From assembly GCA_934746015.1 (NCBI GenBank), contig CAKVEW010000006.1, positions 1 to 64,000 of the forward strand: a stretch of 64,000 nt of DNA, read 5' to 3'. The position numbers and the translations under genes were made by a program. Each line of letters begins with the position of its first letter. The first letter of the stretch is position 1. Origin of the DNA: an uncultured Clostridium sp. Lineage in GTDB: Bacteria; Bacillota; Clostridia; Clostridiales; Clostridiaceae. The notes beneath the pieces were generated by a model. The model ran no database searches and was not told where the DNA came from. It saw nothing but the letters and a program-made list of their open reading frames with translations. Positions 35,203 to 43,161 of the stretch are shown in pieces.

Positions 35203-35292
35203 TAAAATTTAAAATGTAGAATTATTGATGTAATTTCTTCGAAATTACTAATATTGCATTTTTTAGAAACTCCTTTATGGAGTTTCTTTTTT
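35203..35292 (+). repeat. Dispersed intergenic repeat family 1, copy B, ending in a terminator
   Basis: AAAATGTAGAATTATTGATG is followed by hairpin GTAATTTC-TTC-GAAATTAC (35230-35248), then GAAACTCC-TTTAT-GGAGTTTC (35266-35286) with a T7 run. The second hairpin looks like the working terminator of the upstream pyrophosphatase. Compared with copy A the first stem shows a compensated G-C to C-G change. Confidence 0.7.
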
Positions 35293-35396
35293 TATTCCTT
35301 ATCTTTTAATATATTGTAAGTCACTGATTGAATCTTATATTTACTAATTGATTTAAAAAATTCAATAATAGATACTTAAATGAAACATATCCAAAT

Positions 35397-35420
35397 AAAA
35401 AAACTCCTTTCGGAGTTTTA
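35397..35420. terminator. Terminator of the flagellar operon
   Basis: AAAACTCC (35400-35407) and GGAGTTTT (35412-35419) with loop TTTC. The minus transcript then runs into T7. It is about 35 bases past the flgG stop. The adjacent right side (TTTTTCATTTTACATTC) resembles the right end of repeat family 1. Confidence 0.8.
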
Positions 35421-35452
35421 TCATTAATTTTTCATTTTACATTCTTAATTAT

Positions 35453-36226
35453 TTATCTGGCTCTCATGTTATTAATCATTCCCCACATTTCATCTGCTGT
35501 TGTTATTCCTCTAGAACTTAATTGAAATGCTCTTTGTGTAAGTATCATATCAGAAAACTCTGTAGCTATGTCTACATTAGAGCCTTCTAATGAACCTTGA
35601 TATATATCAAAATCATTAATTCTTTGAACTTCTACCCCAGGGGAAGGAGTAAATAAGTTATCTCCAACAGAAGTAAAAGCTCTATCTCCTATAGCTGAAT
35701 ATACTGGTATTTCAGCTACCTCTGTAAAGTTGCCTCCATCTTTTATGTATACTTGTCCTTTTTTATCAACTAAAAAATTATTCTTATTAAAAACAACATT
35801 ATTCTCAGAATATCCATTTAAATAATTTAATGCAACTTTATTTCCTCTATTATCTACTAGCGTTCCATTACCATCAATGGCAAATGCTCCATCTCTAGTA
35901 TATAATTCATTTCCCTCTGAAGTAATCACTTTAAAATAGCCTCTTCCATCTATTGATAAATCAGTAGTTAATAAGGTTTCTTGTAGATATCCTTGAGTAT
36001 TATCCCTATACCATTCTGAAGTTTTTGTACCTGTTCCTATTATAGAATCCTTATCATTTATAGGGTTTCCCAGTCTATCTAAAGATTCAGATAAAAGATC
36101 CTTAAAGCCTACTTCTACCTTCTTATATCCCATAGTATTTGAATTAACTATATTATTGGATATAGCATCTAATTTATCTTGATTGGCATTCATTCCAGTT
36201 TTGGCTGTCCATAAAGTCCTTAACAT
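35453..36226 (-). CDS. flgG: Flagellar distal rod protein FlgG
   Basis: The 257-residue protein has the N-terminal rod signature MLRTLWTAKTGMNANQDKLDAISNN and the typical Asn-rich rod motif. The FlgE/F/G central domain (LSIDGRGYFKV) and C-terminal DIATEFSDMILTQRAFQLSSR follow. The LWTAKTG start is typical of FlgG rather than FlgF. It is the last gene of the flagellar operon. AGGAGGAAGG precedes the ATG. Confidence 0.88.
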   Translation of the reverse strand: MLRTLWTAKTGMNANQDKLDAISNNIVNSNTMGYKKVEVGFKDLLSESLDRLGNPINDKDSIIGTGTKTSEWYRDNTQGYLQETLLTTDLSIDGRGYFKVITSEGNELYTRDGAFAIDGNGTLVDNRGNKVALNYLNGYSENNVVFNKNNFLVDKKGQVYIKDGGNFTEVAEIPVYSAIGDRAFTSVGDNLFTPSPGVEVQRINDFDIYQGSLEGSNVDIATEFSDMILTQRAFQLSSRGITTADEMWGMINNMRAR

Positions 36227-36241
36227 AAATCCTTCCTCCTA

Positions 36242-37024
36242 TTATCTAACTGATCCTATTTCATTTGCAGCTTTTCCTAAAGTTTCATCAATAGTTTGTA
36301 CTATTTTTTGATTAGTTTCAAAACTTCTCATTGTTGTAATCATATTTACCATTTCATTAGTTATACTTACATTAGAACCTTCTAAAGCACCTTGGCTAAC
36401 ATATACCTCTGCATTAAAAATTGGATTATTTCCACTATAGTAATTATCCCCCACTTTTTCTAATGAATTATAATCTTGAAAATCTGCTGTTGCAAGTGCA
36501 TGTGTTGCAACATTACCAACAAAAAGGTTGTTATTTTTATCTAAAAGAATATTATCTGCTCCTACAAATATAGGTTCCAAATTTCCTGTATTTTTATTAA
36601 TTCCTAATACTCTATCACCATTTGTAGTCATTAAATATCCATTATTTCCAACTTTAAAATTACCATCCCTAGTATAAAGAACTTCATTACCATTATTATT
36701 TTGTTTTTCAATTGCAAAAAAGCCTCTGCCTTCAATGGCAAAATCCGTTTTCTTATCAGTATTTTTTAATAATCCTTGAGTAAATGCAGTATCAACTGAA
36801 TCTATCTTAGCACCTAAGCTAATAGTCCCTAACTTTTGTTTTACATTTCTTCCATTAACTACTTTATCTCTATTTTGTATCATAACTTCATCAAAACTTT
36901 TTATTGATAAGTTATCACCTTTAAATCCAGTAGTATTTGCATTAGTCATATTATTAGTTATGGTATCTTGTCTATTTTCTAAAGTTATTAACCCTGATAC
37001 AGCAGTATATAAACTCCTAATCAA
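36242..37024 (-). CDS. flgF: Flagellar proximal rod protein FlgF-like
   Basis: A FlgE/F/G family protein of 260 residues: N-terminal IRSLYTAVSGLITLENRQD, central FAIEGRGFFAIEK and C-terminal NVSITNEMVNMITTMRSFETNQK. The start used is TTG at 37024, giving the family's MIRSLYTAVSG beginning with AAAGGGG 9 bases upstream. The longer frame to 37138 would add 38 residues unlike any rod protein and overlap a small upstream gene. It lies between that small gene and flgG in the operon. Confidence 0.85.
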   Translation of the reverse strand: MIRSLYTAVSGLITLENRQDTITNNMTNANTTGFKGDNLSIKSFDEVMIQNRDKVVNGRNVKQKLGTISLGAKIDSVDTAFTQGLLKNTDKKTDFAIEGRGFFAIEKQNNNGNEVLYTRDGNFKVGNNGYLMTTNGDRVLGINKNTGNLEPIFVGADNILLDKNNNLFVGNVATHALATADFQDYNSLEKVGDNYYSGNNPIFNAEVYVSQGALEGSNVSITNEMVNMITTMRSFETNQKIVQTIDETLGKAANEIGSVR

Positions 37025-37193
37025 CTTTCTCATCCCCTTTAAATAATACTTTACATTCATCACTATAATGCATTCCAAGAGCTCTTGCTTTTTCCTCAAT
37101 CTCACTATTTGATAATTGGGTTCTATTGTTAAATCCAAATAAAATAATAGAAGTAAGAATCATACCAATTCCTATTCCCATAAGTATTTTCAT
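37017..37193 (-). CDS. 58-residue single-pass membrane peptide, MltG-tail-like
   Basis: The minus-strand frame from ATG 37193 to TAG 37017 encodes a helix of ~20 hydrophobic residues (ILMGIGIGMILTSIILFGF) followed by SNSEIEEKARALGMHYSDE and a charged end. The helix plus EIxxKARxLGM pattern resembles small MltG-related clostridial membrane proteins. It overlaps the flgF start by 8 bases, so coupling is likely. No good ribosome site precedes the ATG. The same frame is open upstream to GGGGGAG at 37253-37259, where an ATT could be the start, adding about 18 residues. It sits between the SwrB-like gene and flgF. Confidence 0.6.
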   Translation of the reverse strand: MKILMGIGIGMILTSIILFGFNNRTQLSNSEIEEKARALGMHYSDECKVLFKGDEKVD

Positions 37194-37219
37194 ATCAGTT
37201 AAGAATTGAAATAAACTAA

Positions 37220-37705
37220 TTATTTTATTAATAAATTTTTTATTAATAATATCTCCCCCTTACCAATAGATAGTTTTTCACAAATTTCATCATCTGATAA
37301 ACCTTTATCCAAAAGAACTTTTACTTTCTTTTGCTTCTCACTTCTCATTGATCCTTCTTTATTCTCATCTATTTTATTTGAAAAATCTATACTAGATATA
37401 ACCTCTTCCTTTAGTTTTATTTCATTAATATTGAAATTACTGATATTACTTTTATTATCGTATTCAATATAACTTTTCTTTATAGAACTTATAGATAATT
37501 TTAAATCTTCAATTTCCTTCTGAAGTTCTAATACAGTTTCGGCCATATCTTTTCTTATTTTGATTATTTCAACATCATAATCTCTATTATTAGTATTTTC
37601 TTCTCTCTCTAATACTTTTTCGAAAGATTTGTCTTCTTTTTTTATAATTCTATAACTTAATAATATTAATACAATTCCTAATATAATAATAAATATAGGA
37701 AGCAT
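37220..37705 (-). CDS. SwrB-like membrane-anchored coiled-coil protein
   Basis: The 161-residue protein has one N-terminal transmembrane helix (MLPIFIIILGIVLILLSY), an acidic coiled coil (about 45-80) and a C-terminal helix-turn-helix-like segment (KGLSDDEICEKLSIGKGEIL). Length, topology and position right after the flagellar sigma factor match SwrB of Bacillus, which activates the flagellar export apparatus. Sequence identity was not measured, so this rests mainly on position and architecture. The start is ATG 37705, with GAGGG six bases upstream. Confidence 0.6.
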   Translation of the reverse strand: MLPIFIIILGIVLILLSYRIIKKEDKSFEKVLEREENTNNRDYDVEIIKIRKDMAETVLELQKEIEDLKLSISSIKKSYIEYDNKSNISNFNINEIKLKEEVISSIDFSNKIDENKEGSMRSEKQKKVKVLLDKGLSDDEICEKLSIGKGEILLIKNLLIK

Positions 37706-37722
37706 AGACATCCCTCATTTAA

Positions 37723-38448
37723 CTAAATATAATTCTTTTTCTTCATAATTTCTCTTAAATTCCTAATTGCTCTACTATGTAATTGGCAAACTCTAGATTC
37801 TGATACTTCTAAAACTTGTCCTATTTCCTTTAAAGTAAATTTTTCGTAATAGTATAAGTTTAATATAAGTTTATCTTTTTCTTTTAACTTTTCTATAGCT
37901 TCAGATAAAATTTCAAGTTTCTCATTATACTCTAAGGATTCTTCTGGTGATATTGCATTTTTATCTTCTAAGGTTTCCATTATAGTTACATCATCATCAT
38001 CAGAATAAATTACTGATTCTAAAGAAAGTATAGACATATAATTAATATAATTTTCAACTTGTGATACTTCTGATTCTGTTACATTCAAATCTATAGCAAT
38101 TTCTTTTATAGACGGCTCCCTCATAAATATATTTTGCAATCTCTCAACAGATTCGTTGTACTTAGCTAGTTTATCCATTGCTCCCTTAGATATGGGTCTA
38201 TTTTTTCTTATTTCATCTATCATAGCCCCTTTTATCCTTAGTGTTGCATAAGAAGAAAATTTCATTCCCTTAGATGAATCATATCTATTAATTGCATCTA
38301 AAAGCCCAACAATCCCGTAGCTTACTAAATCCTCATATTCAATGTACTTAGTTTTACCTAGCATTATTCTTGAAGCTAAATATTTAACTAATGGTATGTA
38401 CTTTTCAACTATTTTTTCTTTTTGAATTACAGGGCTTTGACATTCCAT
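37723..38448 (-). CDS. fliA: Flagellar sigma factor FliA/SigD (sigma-28)
   Basis: The 241-residue sigma-70 family group 3 factor has region 2 (SYGIVGLLDAINRYDSSKGMKFSSYA), region 3 and region 4 (YYYEKFTLKEIGQVLEVSESRVCQLHSRAI). Length and motifs match FliA/SigD. It should direct the late flagellar promoters. Two near-consensus sites (AACGATAA -10) occur in this window ahead of the flagellin-like and glycosyltransferase genes. GGGAGG precedes the ATG. It follows the PilZ gene by 12 bases. Confidence 0.94.
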   Translation of the reverse strand: MECQSPVIQKEKIVEKYIPLVKYLASRIMLGKTKYIEYEDLVSYGIVGLLDAINRYDSSKGMKFSSYATLRIKGAMIDEIRKNRPISKGAMDKLAKYNESVERLQNIFMREPSIKEIAIDLNVTESEVSQVENYINYMSILSLESVIYSDDDDVTIMETLEDKNAISPEESLEYNEKLEILSEAIEKLKEKDKLILNLYYYEKFTLKEIGQVLEVSESRVCQLHSRAIRNLREIMKKKNYI

Positions 38449-38460
38449 TATTATACCTCC

Positions 38461-39102
38461 CTAAACAATTTCCCTTTGCTTACGCATAATTTTAAAAACA
38501 ATTTTTATTATTTTTTCTCTTGTTGAATTATCTATATCCCTAAAGGCTATCCCATATATATATCTTTTATCTTCAGTTTTTTCTATTCTTACAACTCTTC
38601 CCTTTACAATTATTTTTTCATCCTCATAATTTAAATTCGAAATTATACTATCATTAAAATCTAGCTTTTCTTTAGCTTTAACTCTCATTCCACCACCACT
38701 TAGGTCTAAAAGTAAATCATTTTCATAGTTTTCTTCACTTCTTATATCTTTTTGTAAATCTACTTCTTTAATATAATTGATAATTTGAACTACATTGACT
38801 CTAAAATAATCTCTTCTTTGTATTTTTTTTATATTATAAGGCTTACTTACCCTATAAAATGGTATTGCCTTCTCTGTATATCTTCCAATAACTTTCGTTT
38901 TATATGTATAAAAATTACCCTTTTTATCATAAAAAAATTGTTCAATTTCAACACCTTCATTTAGTGTTAGATAAATACTATCACTAACAGGAATAGTAAT
39001 TAAAATCTCATTTTCTGTAATATCTTGAACACTTGATTTATAAATTTCTTCTTCCCACAAAATAGTAACTATAGAGTTGATTGTTATATCTAAATTTACC
39101 AT
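38461..39102 (-). CDS. PilZ-domain c-di-GMP effector (YcgR-like flagellar brake)
   Basis: The 213-residue protein has an N-terminal YcgR-type domain followed by a PilZ domain. The c-di-GMP motif RxxxR is seen in RRDYFRV and the D/NxSxxG motif in LLDLSGGGMRV. It should bind c-di-GMP and slow or modulate the flagellar motor. The position between flhG and fliA in the motility operon supports this. AGGGGGT precedes the ATG. Confidence 0.87.
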   Translation of the reverse strand: MVNLDITINSIVTILWEEEIYKSSVQDITENEILITIPVSDSIYLTLNEGVEIEQFFYDKKGNFYTYKTKVIGRYTEKAIPFYRVSKPYNIKKIQRRDYFRVNVVQIINYIKEVDLQKDIRSEENYENDLLLDLSGGGMRVKAKEKLDFNDSIISNLNYEDEKIIVKGRVVRIEKTEDKRYIYGIAFRDIDNSTREKIIKIVFKIMRKQREIV

Positions 39103-39111
39103 ATTTACCCC

Positions 39112-39975
39112 CTAAGAAAATATACTAAACAACCTTTTAAATAAGCCTTGTGCTCCACTTCCACTAATCTCATTGCTATCACCTAATATTTTTATACTTA
39201 TTTCTTCTATACATTTAGATGCATCACAATAAGGATATCCTATAATAAAAGGCAGTTGATTTCTAACTGACATAGTAATTTTTCTATCATCAAAAATACA
39301 TCCTAAATAATTTACATCTACAGATAAAAATCTATTAACTGCACTTTTCATCTTTAAGAAAGTTTTATCTCCCTCTTTTTTTTCAAAAACTTTATTAACT
39401 ACAATATTTGCCTTGCTCTTTATTTTAAAATGACTTACTGCTTTTAATAAGCTATATCCATCTGTTAATGAAGTTGGTTCTGGAGTTGTTACTAGAATCA
39501 CTTCGTCAGAACATGAAATAAAAGCTAATACACTTCTGCTTATTCCAGCTCCAGTATCAATAAATATATAATCAAATCCCTCAAGCATTTCAATTTTTCT
39601 TAAAAATAACTCTCTTTGATTTTGTTCTAAATCTTCTATATTATTAAGTCCACTTCCACCAGGTAGCAATTTAACCCCTTCTGGTCCAGACACAATAATG
39701 TCTTCTATTTCTAGTCTTCCATTTATTAAATCTAATACACTATGTTTAGGATATATGCCCATTAAAACATCATCATTTCCCATTCCTATATCTGCATCAA
39801 ATATTAAAACTTTTTTTCCCTTTTTAACTAAATTGATGGCTAAATTAACTACAAAATTACTTTTTCCAACTCCACCTTTTCCAGATGTAATAGTAATAAT
39901 TTTAGTTTTCTTCCTTTCAGTAAATAGAGATTCACCATTTGCTAGTTTTCTTAAGCTTTCAGCTTGATCTAACAT
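39112..39975 (-). CDS. flhG: MinD-like ATPase FlhG (YlxH)
   Basis: The 287-residue MinD/ParA-family ATPase has the deviant Walker A ITSGKGGVGKSN. The second motif lies in VLIFDADIGMGNDD and the switch in FIDTGAGIS. Together with FlhF it sets flagellar number and placement and stimulates FlhF GTPase through its N-terminus (MLDQAESLRKL). It overlaps the flhF stop by 7 bases. Confidence 0.93.
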   Translation of the reverse strand: MLDQAESLRKLANGESLFTERKKTKIITITSGKGGVGKSNFVVNLAINLVKKGKKVLIFDADIGMGNDDVLMGIYPKHSVLDLINGRLEIEDIIVSGPEGVKLLPGGSGLNNIEDLEQNQRELFLRKIEMLEGFDYIFIDTGAGISRSVLAFISCSDEVILVTTPEPTSLTDGYSLLKAVSHFKIKSKANIVVNKVFEKKEGDKTFLKMKSAVNRFLSVDVNYLGCIFDDRKITMSVRNQLPFIIGYPYCDASKCIEEISIKILGDSNEISGSGAQGLFKRLFSIFS

Positions 39976-41084
39976 ATAGCTTCCTCCCCTAAGATCAGAT
40001 TACAAATATCCTCTTTTGAAGGGGTTTTTATATCATCTGGAACATTTTGTCCTGTTGATAAAAAGGTTATTTCCTTCTTAGATTTTTTGATAATATTATA
40101 TATACAGCCATAAGAGTTTGTTTCATCTAATTTTGTAATTATTATATTTTCATAATTAATTTCTCCATATCCCTTTAATATGGTATCTATATCTTTATTT
40201 TTAGTAGTACCACTAATTACTAAAGATATATTATCTGCATTTACTTTTTGAATAAATGCTCTTAATTCTGATATTTGCATTGTATTTTTACTACTTCTTC
40301 CTGTAGTATCAATTAATATTACATCACAATATTCTAATTCTTTTATGGATTCCTCCATTTCTTTTAAAGTTATTACTACCTTAAAAGGTATATCCATAAT
40401 TTCTGCATAGGTTTTTAATTGTTCTACTGCACCTATTCTATAGGTATCTATAGTTATTAATCCAACCTTCTTTTTTTCAATTAAAGATAATCTTCCTGCC
40501 AGTTTTGCAATGGTGGTAGTCTTACCTACTCCTGTTGGTCCTATTAAGGCTATTTTACCAACTAACTCTTTTTCATTAACCTTAATATCCTTATAAAGTA
40601 TTTTTTTAAAGTCTTCTTTAAAATCTTCGATTTTATGGTATGAAGTAATATCTAACTCATCTATTAAAGATTTATCTACATCTATTTCATTTAAATAACT
40701 TTCTACTACATTGTCATTTTTTTCTTTGTTTGTATTTTTAATAACCTTATTTAATAAATCCTTTATTTCCTTTACTTCTTCCTTTAAGTTTTCTTTAGGC
40801 TCTTTTGATTTATTATTTTCTTTTTCTATAATATCCCTAATACTATTTAAAGAAGTGCTAAAGCTATCTACCTGATTATTTTTATTAACTATATTATTTT
40901 TTCTTTCTAGCTTATTATTTTCTAACGCTGCAGTTACTTCAATTAGCTTTGGTTTAAAATATCCTTTAAACCCAGTATCTCTTACTTTCCTCTGACTAAT
41001 TATAATAGCTTCCTTACCTAATTCATATCTCATCCTAGTTAAGGCTTCATTCATGTTCTTTACTATATACTTCTTTATTATCAT
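39969..41084 (-). CDS. flhF: Flagellar SRP-like GTPase FlhF
   Basis: The 371-residue protein has an N-terminal basic B region and a charged, Asn/Lys-rich linker. The NG domain has Walker A GPTGVGKTTTIAKLA and DTYRIGAVEQL, then DTTGRSSKN and ITKLDET. It guides placement of the flagellar base and works with FlhG. It overlaps flhA at TAATG. Confidence 0.94.
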   Translation of the reverse strand: MIIKKYIVKNMNEALTRMRYELGKEAIIISQRKVRDTGFKGYFKPKLIEVTAALENNKLERKNNIVNKNNQVDSFSTSLNSIRDIIEKENNKSKEPKENLKEEVKEIKDLLNKVIKNTNKEKNDNVVESYLNEIDVDKSLIDELDITSYHKIEDFKEDFKKILYKDIKVNEKELVGKIALIGPTGVGKTTTIAKLAGRLSLIEKKKVGLITIDTYRIGAVEQLKTYAEIMDIPFKVVITLKEMEESIKELEYCDVILIDTTGRSSKNTMQISELRAFIQKVNADNISLVISGTTKNKDIDTILKGYGEINYENIIITKLDETNSYGCIYNIIKKSKKEITFLSTGQNVPDDIKTPSKEDICNLILGEEAIC

Positions 41085-43144
41085 TATAGTGATATAACTC
41101 CTTCTGTTCTTATTTCTACATCGTTAGGAATTTCATTTAATGATATTATCATAACATGTGGAAATACCATTTCTATAAGTTTTCTAAATACTGGCCTTAT
41201 GTTAGGAGATACTAATATAATTGGTTGGTTATTATAAAAATAAACTCTATCTAAAGTATCTCTTATACAATTAAATATCTTAGTAGTAATATCTGGATCT
41301 ACTGCTGGGAAAGAGCCTTGTATTGATTTTTGTGTATTAGTAGAAATTATTTCTTCAATTTGTGATGATAATGTTACTACAGTTATTGCTCTATCTTCAT
41401 CTATAATTTGATTACATATAGTCCTAGCAAGAGAAAATCTTACATACTCTGTTAATAGTTCTAAATCCTTAGTTAGCCTTGAATTATCAGCTAAAGACTC
41501 CATTATAGTAACCATATCCTTTATAGGAACCTTTTCTCTTAAAAGATTTTGTAATATCTTTTGAAGTTCTCCTATTGTCATAAGATCTGGAATAAGTTCA
41601 TCAACTACTGCACTATACTTTTCTTTAGTATTTTCAACTATTAACTGAACTTCTTGTCTTCCTAATAATTCATATGAATGTGATTTAATTGTTTCAGTTA
41701 AATGAGTTACCATTACAGTTGTTGGATCTACAACAGTTAAACCCTTAATTTCAGCTTCTTCTCTTTGATCTTTATTTATCCAAACTGCTGGAAGATTAAA
41801 GGTTGGCTCTACTGTTCTTATACCTGCAATTTGTGAATTATCACCAGATGGATCCATACAAAGTAACATATTTGACATAAGCTCTGCAGAAGCAATTACT
41901 GTCCCTCTTATTTTTATTACATATTCATTTGTTTTTAATTGCAGATTATCTCTAATTCTAATAGGTTGTACAACTATACCCATTTCTATTGCACATTGCC
42001 TTCTAACTGAAGCAATTCTTTGTAATAAATCTCCTCCAGTAGACTCATCTGCTAATGGTATTAATCCATATCCAATCTCTACTTCCATAGGTTCTACAGC
42101 AATTAAAGTCATAACATTTTCAGGTTCTTTTCTTTCCATTTCTGTATATTCTTCTTCAACTCTTGCAAGTTCCATTTCTTGAGTTTTTTCTTCCTCTTTT
42201 ATAAGCATATATGTTGAAACTGCCCCTGTAATTGCTGCTAATAAAAATGGTATCATAGGCATACCAGGTATTAATGCTAAGAAGAACATTACAGCTGATA
42301 CTATTCCTAATGCTATAGGAAAAGCAGTAAGTTGTTTACTAAAAGTCTTACCGAAGTTATCTGAACTTCCTGATCTAGTTACTAATATACCTGAAGCAGT
42401 TGAAATTAATAATGCTGGTATTTGGCTAACTAAACCATCTCCTATTGTAAGCTTTGTATATAATTCTCCAGCTTGAAGGAAATCCATACCACTCATTACT
42501 CCAATTATTATCCCAGCTATTATATTTATAATAGTAATTATAATACCTGCAATTGCATCTCCCTTTACGAACTTAGAAGCACCATCCATTGATCCATAAA
42601 AGTCTGCTTCTGATTGTAAATCTTCTCTTCGTTTTCTTGCTGTTACTTCATCTATTAATCCTGCATTTAAATCTGCATCTATGCTCATTTGTTTTCCTGG
42701 CATTGCATCTAATGTAAATCTAGCAGAAACTTCTGAAACTCTACCAGCACCGTTTGTTATTACCACGAATTGAATTATTATTATAATTAAAAATATAATA
42801 ATACCAACTACATAGTTTCCTCCAATAACAAATTCACCAAAGGCTTCTATTATTTTACCTGCACTTCCTTCACTTAATATAAGTCTTGTTGAGGAAATAT
42901 TTAAACCTAATCTTAAAAGAGTAGTAACAAGTAATAGTGTTGGAAAAACTGATAATTGTAAAACATTCGTTGTAAACATTGTAATCATTATAATTAATGC
43001 AGATAATGTAATATTAAAGGCTAATAAAACATCTAAAAGGGCTGCTGGAAGCGGTATAATTATCATTAGTACTATACCTAATACTCCAAAGGCCACCAAA
43101 ACATCTGAATTTTTCTTTAAATTTATTTTATTATTAACAAGCAA
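41084..43144 (-). CDS. flhA: Flagellar type III export gate protein FlhA
   Basis: The 686-residue protein is of normal length. It has about eight N-terminal transmembrane helices including the FHIPEP region (RFTLDAMPGKQMSIDADLNAG). A large cytosolic domain (from ~330) docks chaperone-substrate complexes. It forms the export gate nonamer with FlhB and FliPQR. The final residues leave a TAATG overlap with flhF. Confidence 0.96.
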   Translation of the reverse strand: MLVNNKINLKKNSDVLVAFGVLGIVLMIIIPLPAALLDVLLAFNITLSALIIMITMFTTNVLQLSVFPTLLLVTTLLRLGLNISSTRLILSEGSAGKIIEAFGEFVIGGNYVVGIIIFLIIIIIQFVVITNGAGRVSEVSARFTLDAMPGKQMSIDADLNAGLIDEVTARKRREDLQSEADFYGSMDGASKFVKGDAIAGIIITIINIIAGIIIGVMSGMDFLQAGELYTKLTIGDGLVSQIPALLISTASGILVTRSGSSDNFGKTFSKQLTAFPIALGIVSAVMFFLALIPGMPMIPFLLAAITGAVSTYMLIKEEEKTQEMELARVEEEYTEMERKEPENVMTLIAVEPMEVEIGYGLIPLADESTGGDLLQRIASVRRQCAIEMGIVVQPIRIRDNLQLKTNEYVIKIRGTVIASAELMSNMLLCMDPSGDNSQIAGIRTVEPTFNLPAVWINKDQREEAEIKGLTVVDPTTVMVTHLTETIKSHSYELLGRQEVQLIVENTKEKYSAVVDELIPDLMTIGELQKILQNLLREKVPIKDMVTIMESLADNSRLTKDLELLTEYVRFSLARTICNQIIDEDRAITVVTLSSQIEEIISTNTQKSIQGSFPAVDPDITTKIFNCIRDTLDRVYFYNNQPIILVSPNIRPVFRKLIEMVFPHVMIISLNEIPNDVEIRTEGVISL

Positions 43145-43161
43145 CCTTATCCCATCCTTTA

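Noticed and set aside
37025..37138. N-terminal extension of the FlgF-like protein.
   Set aside because: The extension is unlike rod proteins, the internal TTG start has the correct ribosome site, and the region codes a better protein in another frame.
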